From JALHMQ01 sp964616395 (lineage in GTDB: Bacteria; Pseudomonadota; Gammaproteobacteria; Burkholderiales; Burkholderiaceae_F): a DNA stretch of 18,031 nucleotides. A program made the translations under genes and the position numbers. The DNA lies in NCBI GenBank assembly GCA_964616395.1, contig CAZTUT010000052.1:1-18031 (forward strand). Reading direction: 5' to 3'. Of this stretch, positions 1 through 7,110 are shown piece after piece. The notes beneath the pieces were generated by a model. That model saw nothing but the letters and a program-made list of their open reading frames with translations. It was not told the origin of the DNA and ran no database searches. Within the stretch, counting starts at the first letter, position 1; every line of letters begins with the position of its first letter.

Positions 1-418
<418 letters not shown>

Positions 419-533
419 GCGGGTCTCCTTGCGCGATGCGCGCGACGGGTCAGGTCGAAGGCAGTACAACGGGGTCACTCGCACTGTAGGCAGCCGCCTG
501 GCAGGGCGGAACGGCTGCGGCGGCCATAACACC

Positions 534-550
534 TATTCCGAAATGGAATA
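534..550. promoter_or_regulatory. Candidate LysR operator between gcl and the regulator
   Basis: A perfect inverted repeat, TATTCC-GAAAT-GGAATA, lies 47 bases before the LysR-type gene and 116 bases before gcl. It contains a T-N11-A core (T536 to A548), the classic LysR-family recognition format. It is also one of the few AT-rich spots in this 178-base divergent intergenic region. Seen: the dyad. Inferred: that the neighbouring LysR protein binds it to control itself and gcl. No convincing -35/-10 pair was found for either gene. Confidence 0.6.
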
Positions 551-596
551 TCGGACTACGCTGACGGTCTGCTGCATCGCCGCACCGGGAGCCGCC

Positions 597-1505
597 ATGG
601 ACCGCATCGCCAGCATCCAGTCATTCGTTCGCGCCGCCGAGGCCGGCAGCTTCTCGCGCGCCGCCTCGGATCTGCAATTGACCCAGCCGACGATCACCAA
701 GCAGGTGGCCGCGCTCGAAAAGCATCTGGACACGCGACTGTTCCATCGCAACACGCGCGGCCTCACGCTCACCGAGGTGGGCGCGCTGTACTACGAGAAG
801 TGCAAGGCGCTGCTCGACCAGTTTGCCGAGACCGAGAGCGTGGTCGACGCCGCGCAGCGGCAGATGCAGGGCACGCTGCGCATCGCCACCTCGGTGGCCT
901 TCGGCCGGCGCGTGGTCACGCCGCGCGTGATCGAATTCATGAAGCGCCACCCGCTGCTGTCGGTCGACCTGAGCTTCGAGGACACGTTTACCGACCTGGT
1001 GGCGCGCGGCATCGACGTCGCGCTGCGCATGGGCCGGCTGGCCGACTCCTCGCTCGGCGCGCGCTATCTGGGCAGCAATCCGTGGGTCACGGTGGCCTCA
1101 CCCGCCTATCTGAAGAAGCACGGAACCCCGCGCGAGCCGGCCGACCTGGCCCGCCATAACGTGCTGATCTACAGCAGCGTGCAGGGCGACGACCGGCTGC
1201 ACTACCAGTCCGCCGAACAGCGCCGTCACTCGGTGGCGGTGCGCGGCACGCTGCGCAGCAACAACCTGTCGGCGATCGTGGCGGGACTGCGGGCGCACAT
1301 GGGCGTGGCGGCCCTGCCACGGTACGTGGCCACGCGCTCGCTGCGCGAGGGCCGGCTGGTCGAGCTGCTCGGCAGCTTCACGCTGCCGGCCCAGGAGATC
1401 CACGCCGTGTATCCGGCGCCGCGTCAGGTGCCTGCCAAGGTGGAGGCGCTGATCGCGTTCCTGCACGGGCACTTCCAGGGCGCGTGGTGGGAGCAGATCG
1501 ACTGA
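597..1505 (+). CDS. LysR-family transcriptional regulator
   Basis: A 302-residue protein of usual LysR length. Residues 1-60 form the winged helix-turn-helix: SIQSFVRAAEAGSFSRAASDL, then QPTITKQVAALEKHLDTRLF and RNTRGLTLTEVG. A linker helix follows, then a periplasmic-binding-protein-like effector domain from about residue 90 (GTLRIATSVAFGRRVV, with DVALRMGRLADSSL and VAALPRYVA). The start at 597 is preferred over in-frame upstream ATGs because GGGAG sits at good spacing and the HTH begins at once. Being divergent from gcl and next to a T-N11-A dyad suggests it regulates glyoxylate metabolism. The effector is unknown; glyoxylate or a related acid is a guess. The sequence belongs to the large group of Burkholderiales LysR proteins close to DsdC/AaeR-like paralogues, so the family is certain but the specific role is not. 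Confidence 0.92.
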   Translation: MDRIASIQSFVRAAEAGSFSRAASDLQLTQPTITKQVAALEKHLDTRLFHRNTRGLTLTEVGALYYEKCKALLDQFAETESVVDAAQRQMQGTLRIATSVAFGRRVVTPRVIEFMKRHPLLSVDLSFEDTFTDLVARGIDVALRMGRLADSSLGARYLGSNPWVTVASPAYLKKHGTPREPADLARHNVLIYSSVQGDDRLHYQSAEQRRHSVAVRGTLRSNNLSAIVAGLRAHMGVAALPRYVATRSLREGRLVELLGSFTLPAQEIHAVYPAPRQVPAKVEALIAFLHGHFQGAWWEQID

Positions 1506-1510
1506 GTTTG

Positions 1511-1536
1511 CGCGGGGCGTGCGTTCCCGCCCCGCG
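1511..1536 (+). terminator. GC-rich hairpin after the LysR gene
   Basis: Six bases after the LysR stop codon, CGCGGGGCG (1511-1519) and CGCCCCGCG (1528-1536) form a perfect 9-base-pair stem with an 8-base loop. There is no T tract, so it is not a canonical intrinsic terminator on either strand, but the position between convergent genes fits a transcript end or 3' stabilising hairpin. Confidence 0.4.
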
Positions 1537-1593
1537 AGTTCCGAAGTAAAGGCGACGAACCCGACCTCGACCGCGGGTCTTTTGCGCGCGGGC

Positions 1594-2052
1594 TCACCCG
1601 CCGATATGCAACTGGTAGACGGCGCCGCTCGAAAAGGTGCAGCGGCCCGCGCCCTGCGACGTGCTGTTCATCGCGTAATCGCAGTTCGCATACGCGCCGC
1701 GTGCGCCGTAGGCGCTGGCAACGCCGTGACGGCCATTGGCACCGCCAGTGCGCGTGGCCTCGCCCGACATCGTTTCGCCCCCCACGTTGATCGTGAATGT
1801 GCCTTTCCCGTTGAGGGTGCTCGTCACGGTGCCGCTCAGCATGCCGGTGGCCGATGCGGCCTGGTTAGTCGGATACAGACGCACGGGCAGCGTGAGGCTC
1901 GATGGCGGCGCGGGCACGACAACCGGCTGAACGGCCGGCACCGGGTACGCGGGCGTTCCGTCGGGGTTCAGCGGCACGATCACACATCCGGCGAGCGCCA
2001 CGGCGGCCGCAATCGCCGAGATCGATGTGCATACACGCGTGTACCTTGTCAT
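1594..2052 (-). CDS. Small outer-membrane-type lipoprotein of unknown function
   Basis: A 152-residue protein with a lipoprotein signal: basic start (MTRYTR), hydrophobic stretch ISAIAAAVALAGC with lipobox L20-A21-G22-C23, and a valine after the cysteine, so no inner-membrane retention aspartate. The mature part opens with VIVPLNPDGTPAYPVP, a proline-rich tether. A compact domain follows that looks mostly beta (LSGTVTSTLNGKGTFTINVGG, GVASAYGARGAYANCDYAMN, GAGRCTFSSGAVYQLHIGG) with two cysteines (NCDY and GRCTF) that may pair. I chose the start at 2052 rather than one 23 codons upstream, because AGGAG lies just before it and the signal peptide then begins correctly. Similar lipoproteins occur in Burkholderiales, but I know no assigned function. 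It follows the ATPase operon on the same strand after a 123-base gap, so co-transcription is possible but unproven. Confidence 0.85.
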   Translation of the reverse strand: MTRYTRVCTSISAIAAAVALAGCVIVPLNPDGTPAYPVPAVQPVVVPAPPSSLTLPVRLYPTNQAASATGMLSGTVTSTLNGKGTFTINVGGETMSGEATRTGGANGRHGVASAYGARGAYANCDYAMNSTSQGAGRCTFSSGAVYQLHIGG

Positions 2053-2072
2053 GGTCTTGCTCCTGCTCCGAT

Positions 2073-2090
2073 CGCGGGCACATGCCCGCG
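2073..2090 (-). repeat. Short perfect inverted repeat upstream of the lipoprotein
   Basis: CGCGGGC-ACAT-GCCCGCG: 7-base-pair arms with a 4-base loop, about 20 bases before the lipoprotein start and just upstream of its ribosome-binding site. It could be a 5'-leader hairpin, a protein site, or the tail of the ATPase transcript. There is no T tract after it. Confidence 0.4.
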
Positions 2091-2137
2091 TTGAGCAGCG
2101 TGCAAGCGCCAGCCGCTGCACTCAATGCGCGCATCGG

Positions 2138-2182
2138 CCGGTAGCGTGATCCAACACCGCGTATCTCATGCGCCGCTACCGG
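2138..2182 (-). repeat. Inverted repeat spanning the end of subunit D
   Basis: CCGGTAGCG (2138-2146) and CGCTACCGG (2174-2182) are perfect 9-base complements separated by 27 bases. The right arm includes the TAG stop codon of the subunit D gene, so the last codons of the ATPase operon would fold into a stem-loop in the mRNA. No T tract follows; it may be a 3' end structure. Confidence 0.4.
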
Positions 2183-2790
2183 ACGGCCGAGAGCGCGGCC
2201 CGGCGCATCATCGCCGCTTCGTCCTGCTCGAACTCGTCCAGCGCCGACTCGATCTCGCGCAGCGCGCGCGCTGCCTCCGGCAGCAGCACGTTCTGCAACG
2301 CGCGCACGCGGCGCACGGTGCGCCGGTACTCGGCATACAGCAGCATCAGGTTGGTCGAGTGGGCGGCCAGTTGCGCCAGCGGCGCGACCAGCGCGCGCCA
2401 CGCGTCGATGCATGCGCGCGCGGCGGCCGAATCGCGCACCGGCTCGAATGGCGGCGGCAAGGCCCGCAGCGCAAGTTGCGGGTCGCCGACCAGCGGCACG
2501 CCCAGCAGGCCGCGCTGCGGCACCGCGACCCGCAGTTCGAGCGCGCCGGCTGGCATCACCTGGAGCCCGCCGAGGCCATGCTCGGCCAGCGCGGCGCCCA
2601 GCGCAGCGCAGGCGATCTGCCGCTGCGCGGTCACCTGCGCACGCACCCGCCGGTAGGCCTGCATCTCGCGCAGCATCGTGCTGGCCAGCAGCAGGCACTT
2701 CTCGTCGAGGAACGCAGCGCCCTCCTGCAGCATGCGCTGCTCGTCGGCCAGCGCCAGCGCGAGGCTGCGCGAAGCAGTCGATTCGCTCAT
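2176..2790 (-). CDS. atpD: A/V-type ATPase subunit D (central stalk)
   Basis: Central rotor shaft: a long two-helix coiled coil that fits into the A3B3 ring and turns with the proteolipid ring. The 204-residue product shows the expected pattern: an N-terminal helix (ALADEQRMLQEGAAFLDEK), a middle segment with short beta elements (LELRVAVPQRGLLGVPLVGD), and a C-terminal helix with the family-typical RRTVRRVRALQNVLLPEAAR, matching the usual T+RVNALE-x-VxxP. I prefer the ATG at 2790. It overlaps the stop of a 21-codon frame as ATGA, and the conserved glycine then falls about as far from the start as in other D subunits. A GTG at 2802 in the same frame is an alternative. Neither has a clear Shine-Dalgarno, so translation probably depends on coupling. 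It is the last gene of the operon. Confidence 0.88.
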   Translation of the reverse strand: MSESTASRSLALALADEQRMLQEGAAFLDEKCLLLASTMLREMQAYRRVRAQVTAQRQIACAALGAALAEHGLGGLQVMPAGALELRVAVPQRGLLGVPLVGDPQLALRALPPPFEPVRDSAAARACIDAWRALVAPLAQLAAHSTNLMLLYAEYRRTVRRVRALQNVLLPEAARALREIESALDEFEQDEAAMMRRAALSAVR

Positions 2791-2852
2791 CGCAGTCGGC
2801 ACAGTGCGGTGCGCCGCAGCGCGCGCTCGACACCGGAGAACAGCCTCGTCAT
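2787..2852 (-). CDS. Possible 21-residue coupled mini-ORF between ATPase B and D
   Basis: An ATG at 2852 overlaps the subunit B stop as ATGA. The frame runs 21 codons (starting MTRLFSGVERALRR, ending CRLR) and its TGA overlaps the subunit D ATG, again as ATGA. The peptide is basic and may form one amphipathic helix. Seen: the two overlaps. Inferred: ribosomes leaving B could pass through this frame and deliver coupled initiation to D, which has no obvious ribosome-binding site. It may be a real microprotein, only a translational relay, or chance. Confidence 0.35.
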   Translation of the reverse strand: MTRLFSGVERALRRTALCRLR

Positions 2853-4243
2853 GGCGCTGCCGGCGCGGCGATGTGCGCCGCCAGTTGCCGGTCGGACAGG
2901 CGGGTCAGTTCGGCCGGCGGCAGGCCGCGCAGCAGGTCCCAGCCGAGCGCGATCGTCTGCGCCAGCGTACGGGCCTCGTCCTGCCGCACCAGCGTCTGCT
3001 CGAAGGCGGTGCCGAAGGCCAGGTAGCGCCGGTCGCTCTCAGTCAGGCCCTCTTCGCCGACCACGCTCGCCAGCATGCGCGCCTGCGCGGCGCGCGCATA
3101 GGCGGCGTACAGCTGGTTGGCCAGCGCCGGATGATCGGGGTCGGTGAATCCTTCGCCGATGCCGTCCTTCATCAGGCGCGACAGACTGGGCAGGATCTGC
3201 ACCGGCGGGTAGACGCCGGCGCGGTCGAGCTCGCGCGACAGCACCACCTGCCCCTCGGTGATGTAGCCCGACAGGTCAGGGATCGGGTGGCCGATGTCGT
3301 CGCCGGGCATGGTGAGAATCGGCAGCTGCGTCAGCGAGCCGGGCCGACCGTGAACAATGCCGGCGCGCTCGTACAGCGCCGCCAGGTCGGAGTACAGGTA
3401 GCCGGGGTAGCCCTTGCGGCCCGGCAGCTCGCCCTTGGCGCCCGACACTTCGCGCAGCGCTTCGCAGTAGTTGGTGAGGTCGGTGATGATCACCAGCACG
3501 TGCATGCCCCGTTCGAACGCGAGGTACTCGGCCGCGGTCAGCGCGAAGCGCGGTGTCAGCAGCCGCTGGGTCGAGGAGTCGCTGGCCAGGTTCAGGAACA
3601 GGCAGGCGCGCTCCAGCGCGCCGCTCGACTCCAGCGCGCGGCGGAAGAATTCGGCGGTGGCGGTGGGCACACCGATGCCGCAGAAGACGATGGCGAAATT
3701 GTCGGCGGCATCGCCGCGCAGCAGCCGCGCATGGGCCGCGATCTGCACCGCCATGCGCTCGTGCGGCAGACCGCCGCCGGAGAAGATCGGCAGCTTCTGG
3801 CCGCGAACCAGACTGAGCATCAGGTCGATCGCGCTGAAGCCGGTCTCGATGAAGTCGCGCGGCGTGGCGCGCGCCAGCGGCGACAGCGGCAGCCCGTCGA
3901 TGCGCCGGCGCTGGATCACCGCCAGCGGCGGGCCGCCGTCGATGGTGCGGCCAACGCCGTCGAACACGCGGCCCAGCAGCCCGGGGCCGACGCCGAACTC
4001 GATCGGACTGCCGAGGAATCGCACCACGGTGTCGGCCAGCGCCAGCCCGTCGCTGGGCTCGAGCAGCTCGACCGTCACCACATCGTCGTCCAGCGCCGCC
4101 ACCCGGCCCAGCCGGGCGCGGCCGTCGCGGTCGATCACTTCGACCGCCTCGGCCAGCCCGATGTCGAGCGTGCGCCGCACGAACAGCAACGGTCCGTCGA
4201 CCTTGACGACGGCCTCGTGCACGGTCAGGTGGGGCCGCGACAT
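2849..4243 (-). CDS. atpB: A/V-type ATPase subunit B (non-catalytic)
   Basis: Non-catalytic subunit that alternates with A in the soluble A3B3 head. 464 residues, usual length. An N-terminal beta-barrel (LTVHEAVVKVDGPLLFVRR to DGLALADTVVRFLGSP) is followed by the nucleotide-binding-like domain: GFSAIDLMLSLVRGQKLPIF, then SGGGLPHERMAVQIAAHA, which replaces a Walker A lysine as in all B subunits. Then come the near-invariant IITDLTNYCEALREVSGAKG, PGRKGYPGYLYSDLAALYER, PILTMPGDDIGHPIPDLSGY and ITEGQVVLSRELDRAG-VYPP. The C-terminal helical domain ends in a short Ala/Pro tail. It starts at the 1-base overlap TGATG with subunit A. The intact TEGQ and SRL motifs suggest a functional protein. The family is certain; the ion pumped cannot be judged from this subunit. 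Confidence 0.97.
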   Translation of the reverse strand: MSRPHLTVHEAVVKVDGPLLFVRRTLDIGLAEAVEVIDRDGRARLGRVAALDDDVVTVELLEPSDGLALADTVVRFLGSPIEFGVGPGLLGRVFDGVGRTIDGGPPLAVIQRRRIDGLPLSPLARATPRDFIETGFSAIDLMLSLVRGQKLPIFSGGGLPHERMAVQIAAHARLLRGDAADNFAIVFCGIGVPTATAEFFRRALESSGALERACLFLNLASDSSTQRLLTPRFALTAAEYLAFERGMHVLVIITDLTNYCEALREVSGAKGELPGRKGYPGYLYSDLAALYERAGIVHGRPGSLTQLPILTMPGDDIGHPIPDLSGYITEGQVVLSRELDRAGVYPPVQILPSLSRLMKDGIGEGFTDPDHPALANQLYAAYARAAQARMLASVVGEEGLTESDRRYLAFGTAFEQTLVRQDEARTLAQTIALGWDLLRGLPPAELTRLSDRQLAAHIAAPAAP

Positions 4244-6105
4244 CACGCCTCCGGTACCGCCGTGATGGCCGGCGCGACCGCCAGCCAGGGTTCGAACGCG
4301 GCTTCGATGCGCTGCTGCAACTCGGCGAAGCGCGCCAGCATCTGCTGTGTTGCGGCTGCATCGTCGGGGTCGGCCGGATCGGCGATCTCTTCGCCCATGC
4401 GCGTCAGCGGCCGGATCAGCGCGCCGGTCAGCACCGCTTCCGGTGCAGCGCCGGCGTCGACCGCGCGGCCGGCCAGTTCGATCACATGCGTCAGCAGCCG
4501 CAGCATGCAGGCCTGCCGCAGCGGCGAGCAACTGCGGTCGATCGGCGAGAACGCCGACTGCCGCAGGAACGATTCGTTGACCAGGTCGGCGCAGGCCAGC
4601 AGCAGCCGCTGGCGCGGCGGCAGCGCGTCCTTGCCGATGATGCGCGCCATGCGCTCCAGCCGCGCCTGCTCGTCGAGCAGTGTCAGCACGCGCCGGCGCA
4701 GCTCGATCCACTCGTTGGCGCCGCTGGCGGCACGGCTGCGGGCGGTGTCGACGCCGTGGTAGATGCGCTGCCACCAGTCGGCCACCGCGGCCGCATCTTC
4801 GCTGTAGCTCAGCAGCGGGTTGAGTGCCGGATAAAAACGCGCCTGCGCGCGCCGCGGGTCGAGCGCCCAGAAGCTACGCACGTAGCGCTTGGTGTGGCTG
4901 GTGACCGGCTCCGACAGGTCGCCCGACGGAGGTGAGATCGACCCGAGCAGCGTGACCGAACCGGTACCGCCGCCGAGCGTGGTCACGCGCGCCGCGCGCT
5001 CGTAGAAGTCGGCCAGCCGGCTCGCCAGGTAAGTCGGGTAGCCGCCCTCGCCCGGCAACTCGCCGAAGCGGCCGGCAACCTCGCGCAGCGCCTCGGCCCA
5101 GCGCGAGGTGGAGTCGGCCATCAGCGCCACGTGCAGGCCCTGGTCGCGGAAGTACTCGGCCACCGTGACGGCCGCATAGATGCTGGCCTCGCGCGCGGCC
5201 ACCGGCATGTTGCTGGTGTTGGCGACGATCACCGTGCGCTCCATCAGTGGCCGGCCGCTGCGCGGGTCGGTCAGGCGCGGGAACTCCTCGAGCACGCCGG
5301 CCAGTTCGTTGCCGCGCTCGCCGCAGCCCAGATAGACGATGACGTCGGCGCTGCAGCCCTTGGCCAGCGACTCCAGCAGCACCGTCTTGCCGGTGCCGAA
5401 GCCGCCGGGGATCGCCGCCTTGCCGCCCAGCGCCACCGGGAACAGCGAGTCGAGGATGCGCTGCCCGGTGACCAGCGGCTGGTCGGCCGGCAGGCGCGCG
5501 GCCGCCGGACGCGGCAGCCGCACCGGCCAGTCGTGCGCCAGCGTCACGTCGTGCAGCGTGCCGGCAGCGTCGCGCAGCCGCAGCAGCGGTGCGTCGAGCG
5601 CAAAGCTGGCGCCTTCGGCGAGATCGACCACGGTGCCGCTCAAGGTTGGCGGCAGCAGCACCGCCTGCGCGCGAGCGCCCGCTGCATCGGCGGCGATCGC
5701 GTGGCCGATCGTCTGTCCGCCACGCAGCGCAGTGCCGGGTGCGACCGCCGGCGTGAACGCGAAGCGGCGCGCCGACGCCGCCTGCGCGCCCGGCGTGACA
5801 TGCAGCGCATCGGGCGCCAGCGGCCGCAGCAGGCCGTCGAACATCTGGCCGAGCAAATGCGGGCCAAGGCGTACGCTGAGCGGCGCACCGTTGCCGGTCA
5901 CGACCACGCCGGGACGCAGGCCGGTGGTGTCTTCGTAGACCTGGGCCACGATCTCGTCGCCGCCGGCCGCATCCTTCTGGACCCGGATCACTTCGCCCAG
6001 CAGGCGCTGCGGGCCGACCAGGATCGACTCGCGCAGGCTGAAGCGACCGTCGGCCGCCGCGCGCAGCACCGGCCCGCTGATCCAGCGCACCCGTGCAACG
6101 CTCAT
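4243..6105 (-). CDS. atpA: A/V-type ATPase catalytic subunit A
   Basis: Catalytic subunit of the head; makes or hydrolyses ATP, at the membrane's cytoplasmic face. 620 residues. Order: N-terminal barrel (ARVRWISGPVLRA, with GEVIRVQKDAAGGDEIVAQVY), the A-type non-homologous insert (about 110-190), then the P-loop at 234-241 (GGFGTGKT, K240), the catalytic-glutamate motif GCGERGNE, PLMERTVIVANTSNMPVAAR, ALMADSTSRWAEALREVAGR, PGEGGYPTYLASRLADFYER and SPPSGDLSEPVT. The P-loop is unusual: most A subunits have GPFGSGKT, whereas here Pro235 is Gly and Ser238 is Thr. The start overlaps the end of subunit E as ATGA, and the stop overlaps B by one base. All other catalytic residues look intact, so I expect an active enzyme. 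Confidence 0.97.
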   Translation of the reverse strand: MSVARVRWISGPVLRAAADGRFSLRESILVGPQRLLGEVIRVQKDAAGGDEIVAQVYEDTTGLRPGVVVTGNGAPLSVRLGPHLLGQMFDGLLRPLAPDALHVTPGAQAASARRFAFTPAVAPGTALRGGQTIGHAIAADAAGARAQAVLLPPTLSGTVVDLAEGASFALDAPLLRLRDAAGTLHDVTLAHDWPVRLPRPAAARLPADQPLVTGQRILDSLFPVALGGKAAIPGGFGTGKTVLLESLAKGCSADVIVYLGCGERGNELAGVLEEFPRLTDPRSGRPLMERTVIVANTSNMPVAAREASIYAAVTVAEYFRDQGLHVALMADSTSRWAEALREVAGRFGELPGEGGYPTYLASRLADFYERAARVTTLGGGTGSVTLLGSISPPSGDLSEPVTSHTKRYVRSFWALDPRRAQARFYPALNPLLSYSEDAAAVADWWQRIYHGVDTARSRAASGANEWIELRRRVLTLLDEQARLERMARIIGKDALPPRQRLLLACADLVNESFLRQSAFSPIDRSCSPLRQACMLRLLTHVIELAGRAVDAGAAPEAVLTGALIRPLTRMGEEIADPADPDDAAATQQMLARFAELQQRIEAAFEPWLAVAPAITAVPEA

Positions 6106-6710
6106 CGCGGCACCTCCGCCAGCCGCGCAAGCAGTCGGCCTTCGAGCGCCGCGCGCTCGGCCAGCAGTCCGTCGAGCGTGGCGTCGAGTCGGTTGTGTTC
6201 GCCGGTCAGCCGGAATCCGGCGCGGATCTGCACGTCGGGCAGGGAGCGCACCTCGACCGCGCCGCGGCTGTGCAGCCGGCGCACCAGCGCATCGACCTCC
6301 GCCGCTGGCCAGTCGGTGGGCCCCTCCAGCCGCAGGTGCGCGCCGGCAGGCAGATCGGCGCTGCCCGCGTGGTGCTCGATCCAACGCGCGCGTGTTGACG
6401 GCTCGTCCCACAGCGCCTGCAGGCGCTCGCGCAGGCGCTGCCACGCCTGAGACAGATGGAGCGCATCGGCCTGCTGCCGCTGCAGGCGCAGCGCGGTGGC
6501 CCGCTGCGCGTCGGCGGCGGCAATCAGCGCCGCGGCGCGTGCGCGCTCGCTTGCCAGCGTGGTACTGACGCGGCGGCGCGCCTCGCGCAGCGCGGCCGCG
6601 ATCTGCGCCTGCGCTTGCGCGCGGGCCGGCGCCCGCAGTGCTTCGCAGCGCTGCGCGCGTTGCGCGTCGATCGCTGCCAGCAACGCCGCGGTGCGCTGTT
6701 CGAGGCTCAT
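6102..6710 (-). CDS. atpE: A/V-type ATPase subunit E (peripheral stalk)
   Basis: Peripheral-stalk subunit that pairs with the G/H-like coiled coil and holds the A3B3 head still against rotor torque. 202 residues, normal length. Residues 1-110 are a long Ala/Arg/Gln-rich helix (EQRTAALLAAIDAQRAQRC onward, with AQAQAQIAAALREARRRVST) that should form a coiled coil. The C-terminal globular part fits the family: VEVRSLPDVQIRAGFRLTGE, then NRLDATLDGLLAERAALEGR, comparable to the usual G-G-x-x-V ... D-N-T-L-x-x-R-L ending. Identification rests on length, architecture and position, as low-complexity helices carry little identity. It overlaps F upstream and A downstream by four bases (ATGA). Confidence 0.82.
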   Translation of the reverse strand: MSLEQRTAALLAAIDAQRAQRCEALRAPARAQAQAQIAAALREARRRVSTTLASERARAAALIAAADAQRATALRLQRQQADALHLSQAWQRLRERLQALWDEPSTRARWIEHHAGSADLPAGAHLRLEGPTDWPAAEVDALVRRLHSRGAVEVRSLPDVQIRAGFRLTGEHNRLDATLDGLLAERAALEGRLLARLAEVPR

Positions 6711-7108
6711 CCGACGGCCTTCTGCGCATCGGCGTGTGCTGCCAGCGCCTGCGGATCGACGCCGAGCTGCGCGCGCACGCGCTCGTCGGGCTCCAGCGCG
6801 CGGGTGGCTGGCGCCGGCAGCACCACGGTCAGCGGCAGCGTCGTCAGCGCGGCTTCGAGCAGCGCCGCCGGCAGCGCGTTGGCCAGCGCGCCATCCAGCA
6901 GCAGCACAGCCGCCCGCGCGCGGGCCGCCTGCAGCGCAGCGGCTGCGCTGTCGGCCGCGCACAGATGCACATCCGCACCGGCCAGCCGCCAGGCAGCCGC
7001 CTCGTGCGGCGGCAGAGAGCGCAAGGCCAGCACGACCAGCGACGTGGCGGCCGCATCCGCGCGCAACGCGTTGGCGCCAGCGTCGTTGGCGTGGACAGAT
7101 GCACGCAT
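6707..7108 (-). CDS. atpF: A/V-type ATPase subunit F-like protein
   Basis: Subunit F is a small Rossmann-like protein on the central stalk beside D, thought to regulate ATP hydrolysis. This 133-residue product has a matching alternation of strands and helices: SLVVLALRSLPPHEAAAWRL (compare the usual ...GFRLAG), AGADVHLCAADSAAAALQAA, AAVLLLDGALANALPAALL, then LPLTVVLPAPATRALEPD. It is longer than the typical F (about 100 residues), lacks the usual N-terminal GD/DxxxxGF signature, and has an Ala-rich C-terminal tail, so it is a divergent member. The identification leans on position: the other eight subunits are accounted for and only F is missing. It starts 2 bases after the K stop and overlaps E by ATGA. 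Confidence 0.68.
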   Translation of the reverse strand: MRASVHANDAGANALRADAAATSLVVLALRSLPPHEAAAWRLAGADVHLCAADSAAAALQAARARAAVLLLDGALANALPAALLEAALTTLPLTVVLPAPATRALEPDERVRAQLGVDPQALAAHADAQKAVG

Positions 7109-7110
7109 GG

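Noticed and set aside
1573..1601. GCGGGT ... ACCCGC repeat near the lipoprotein stop as an intrinsic terminator
   Set aside because: Stem overlaps the coding end, is weak, and has no proper T tract on either strand.
2790..2802. GTG at 2802 as the start of subunit D, because VPTAM resembles the V-x-PT motif of other D subunits
   Set aside because: The spacing from PT to the later conserved glycine and lysine is about eight residues too long; the ATG at 2790 gives the expected spacing and an ATGA overlap. Kept only as an alternative.
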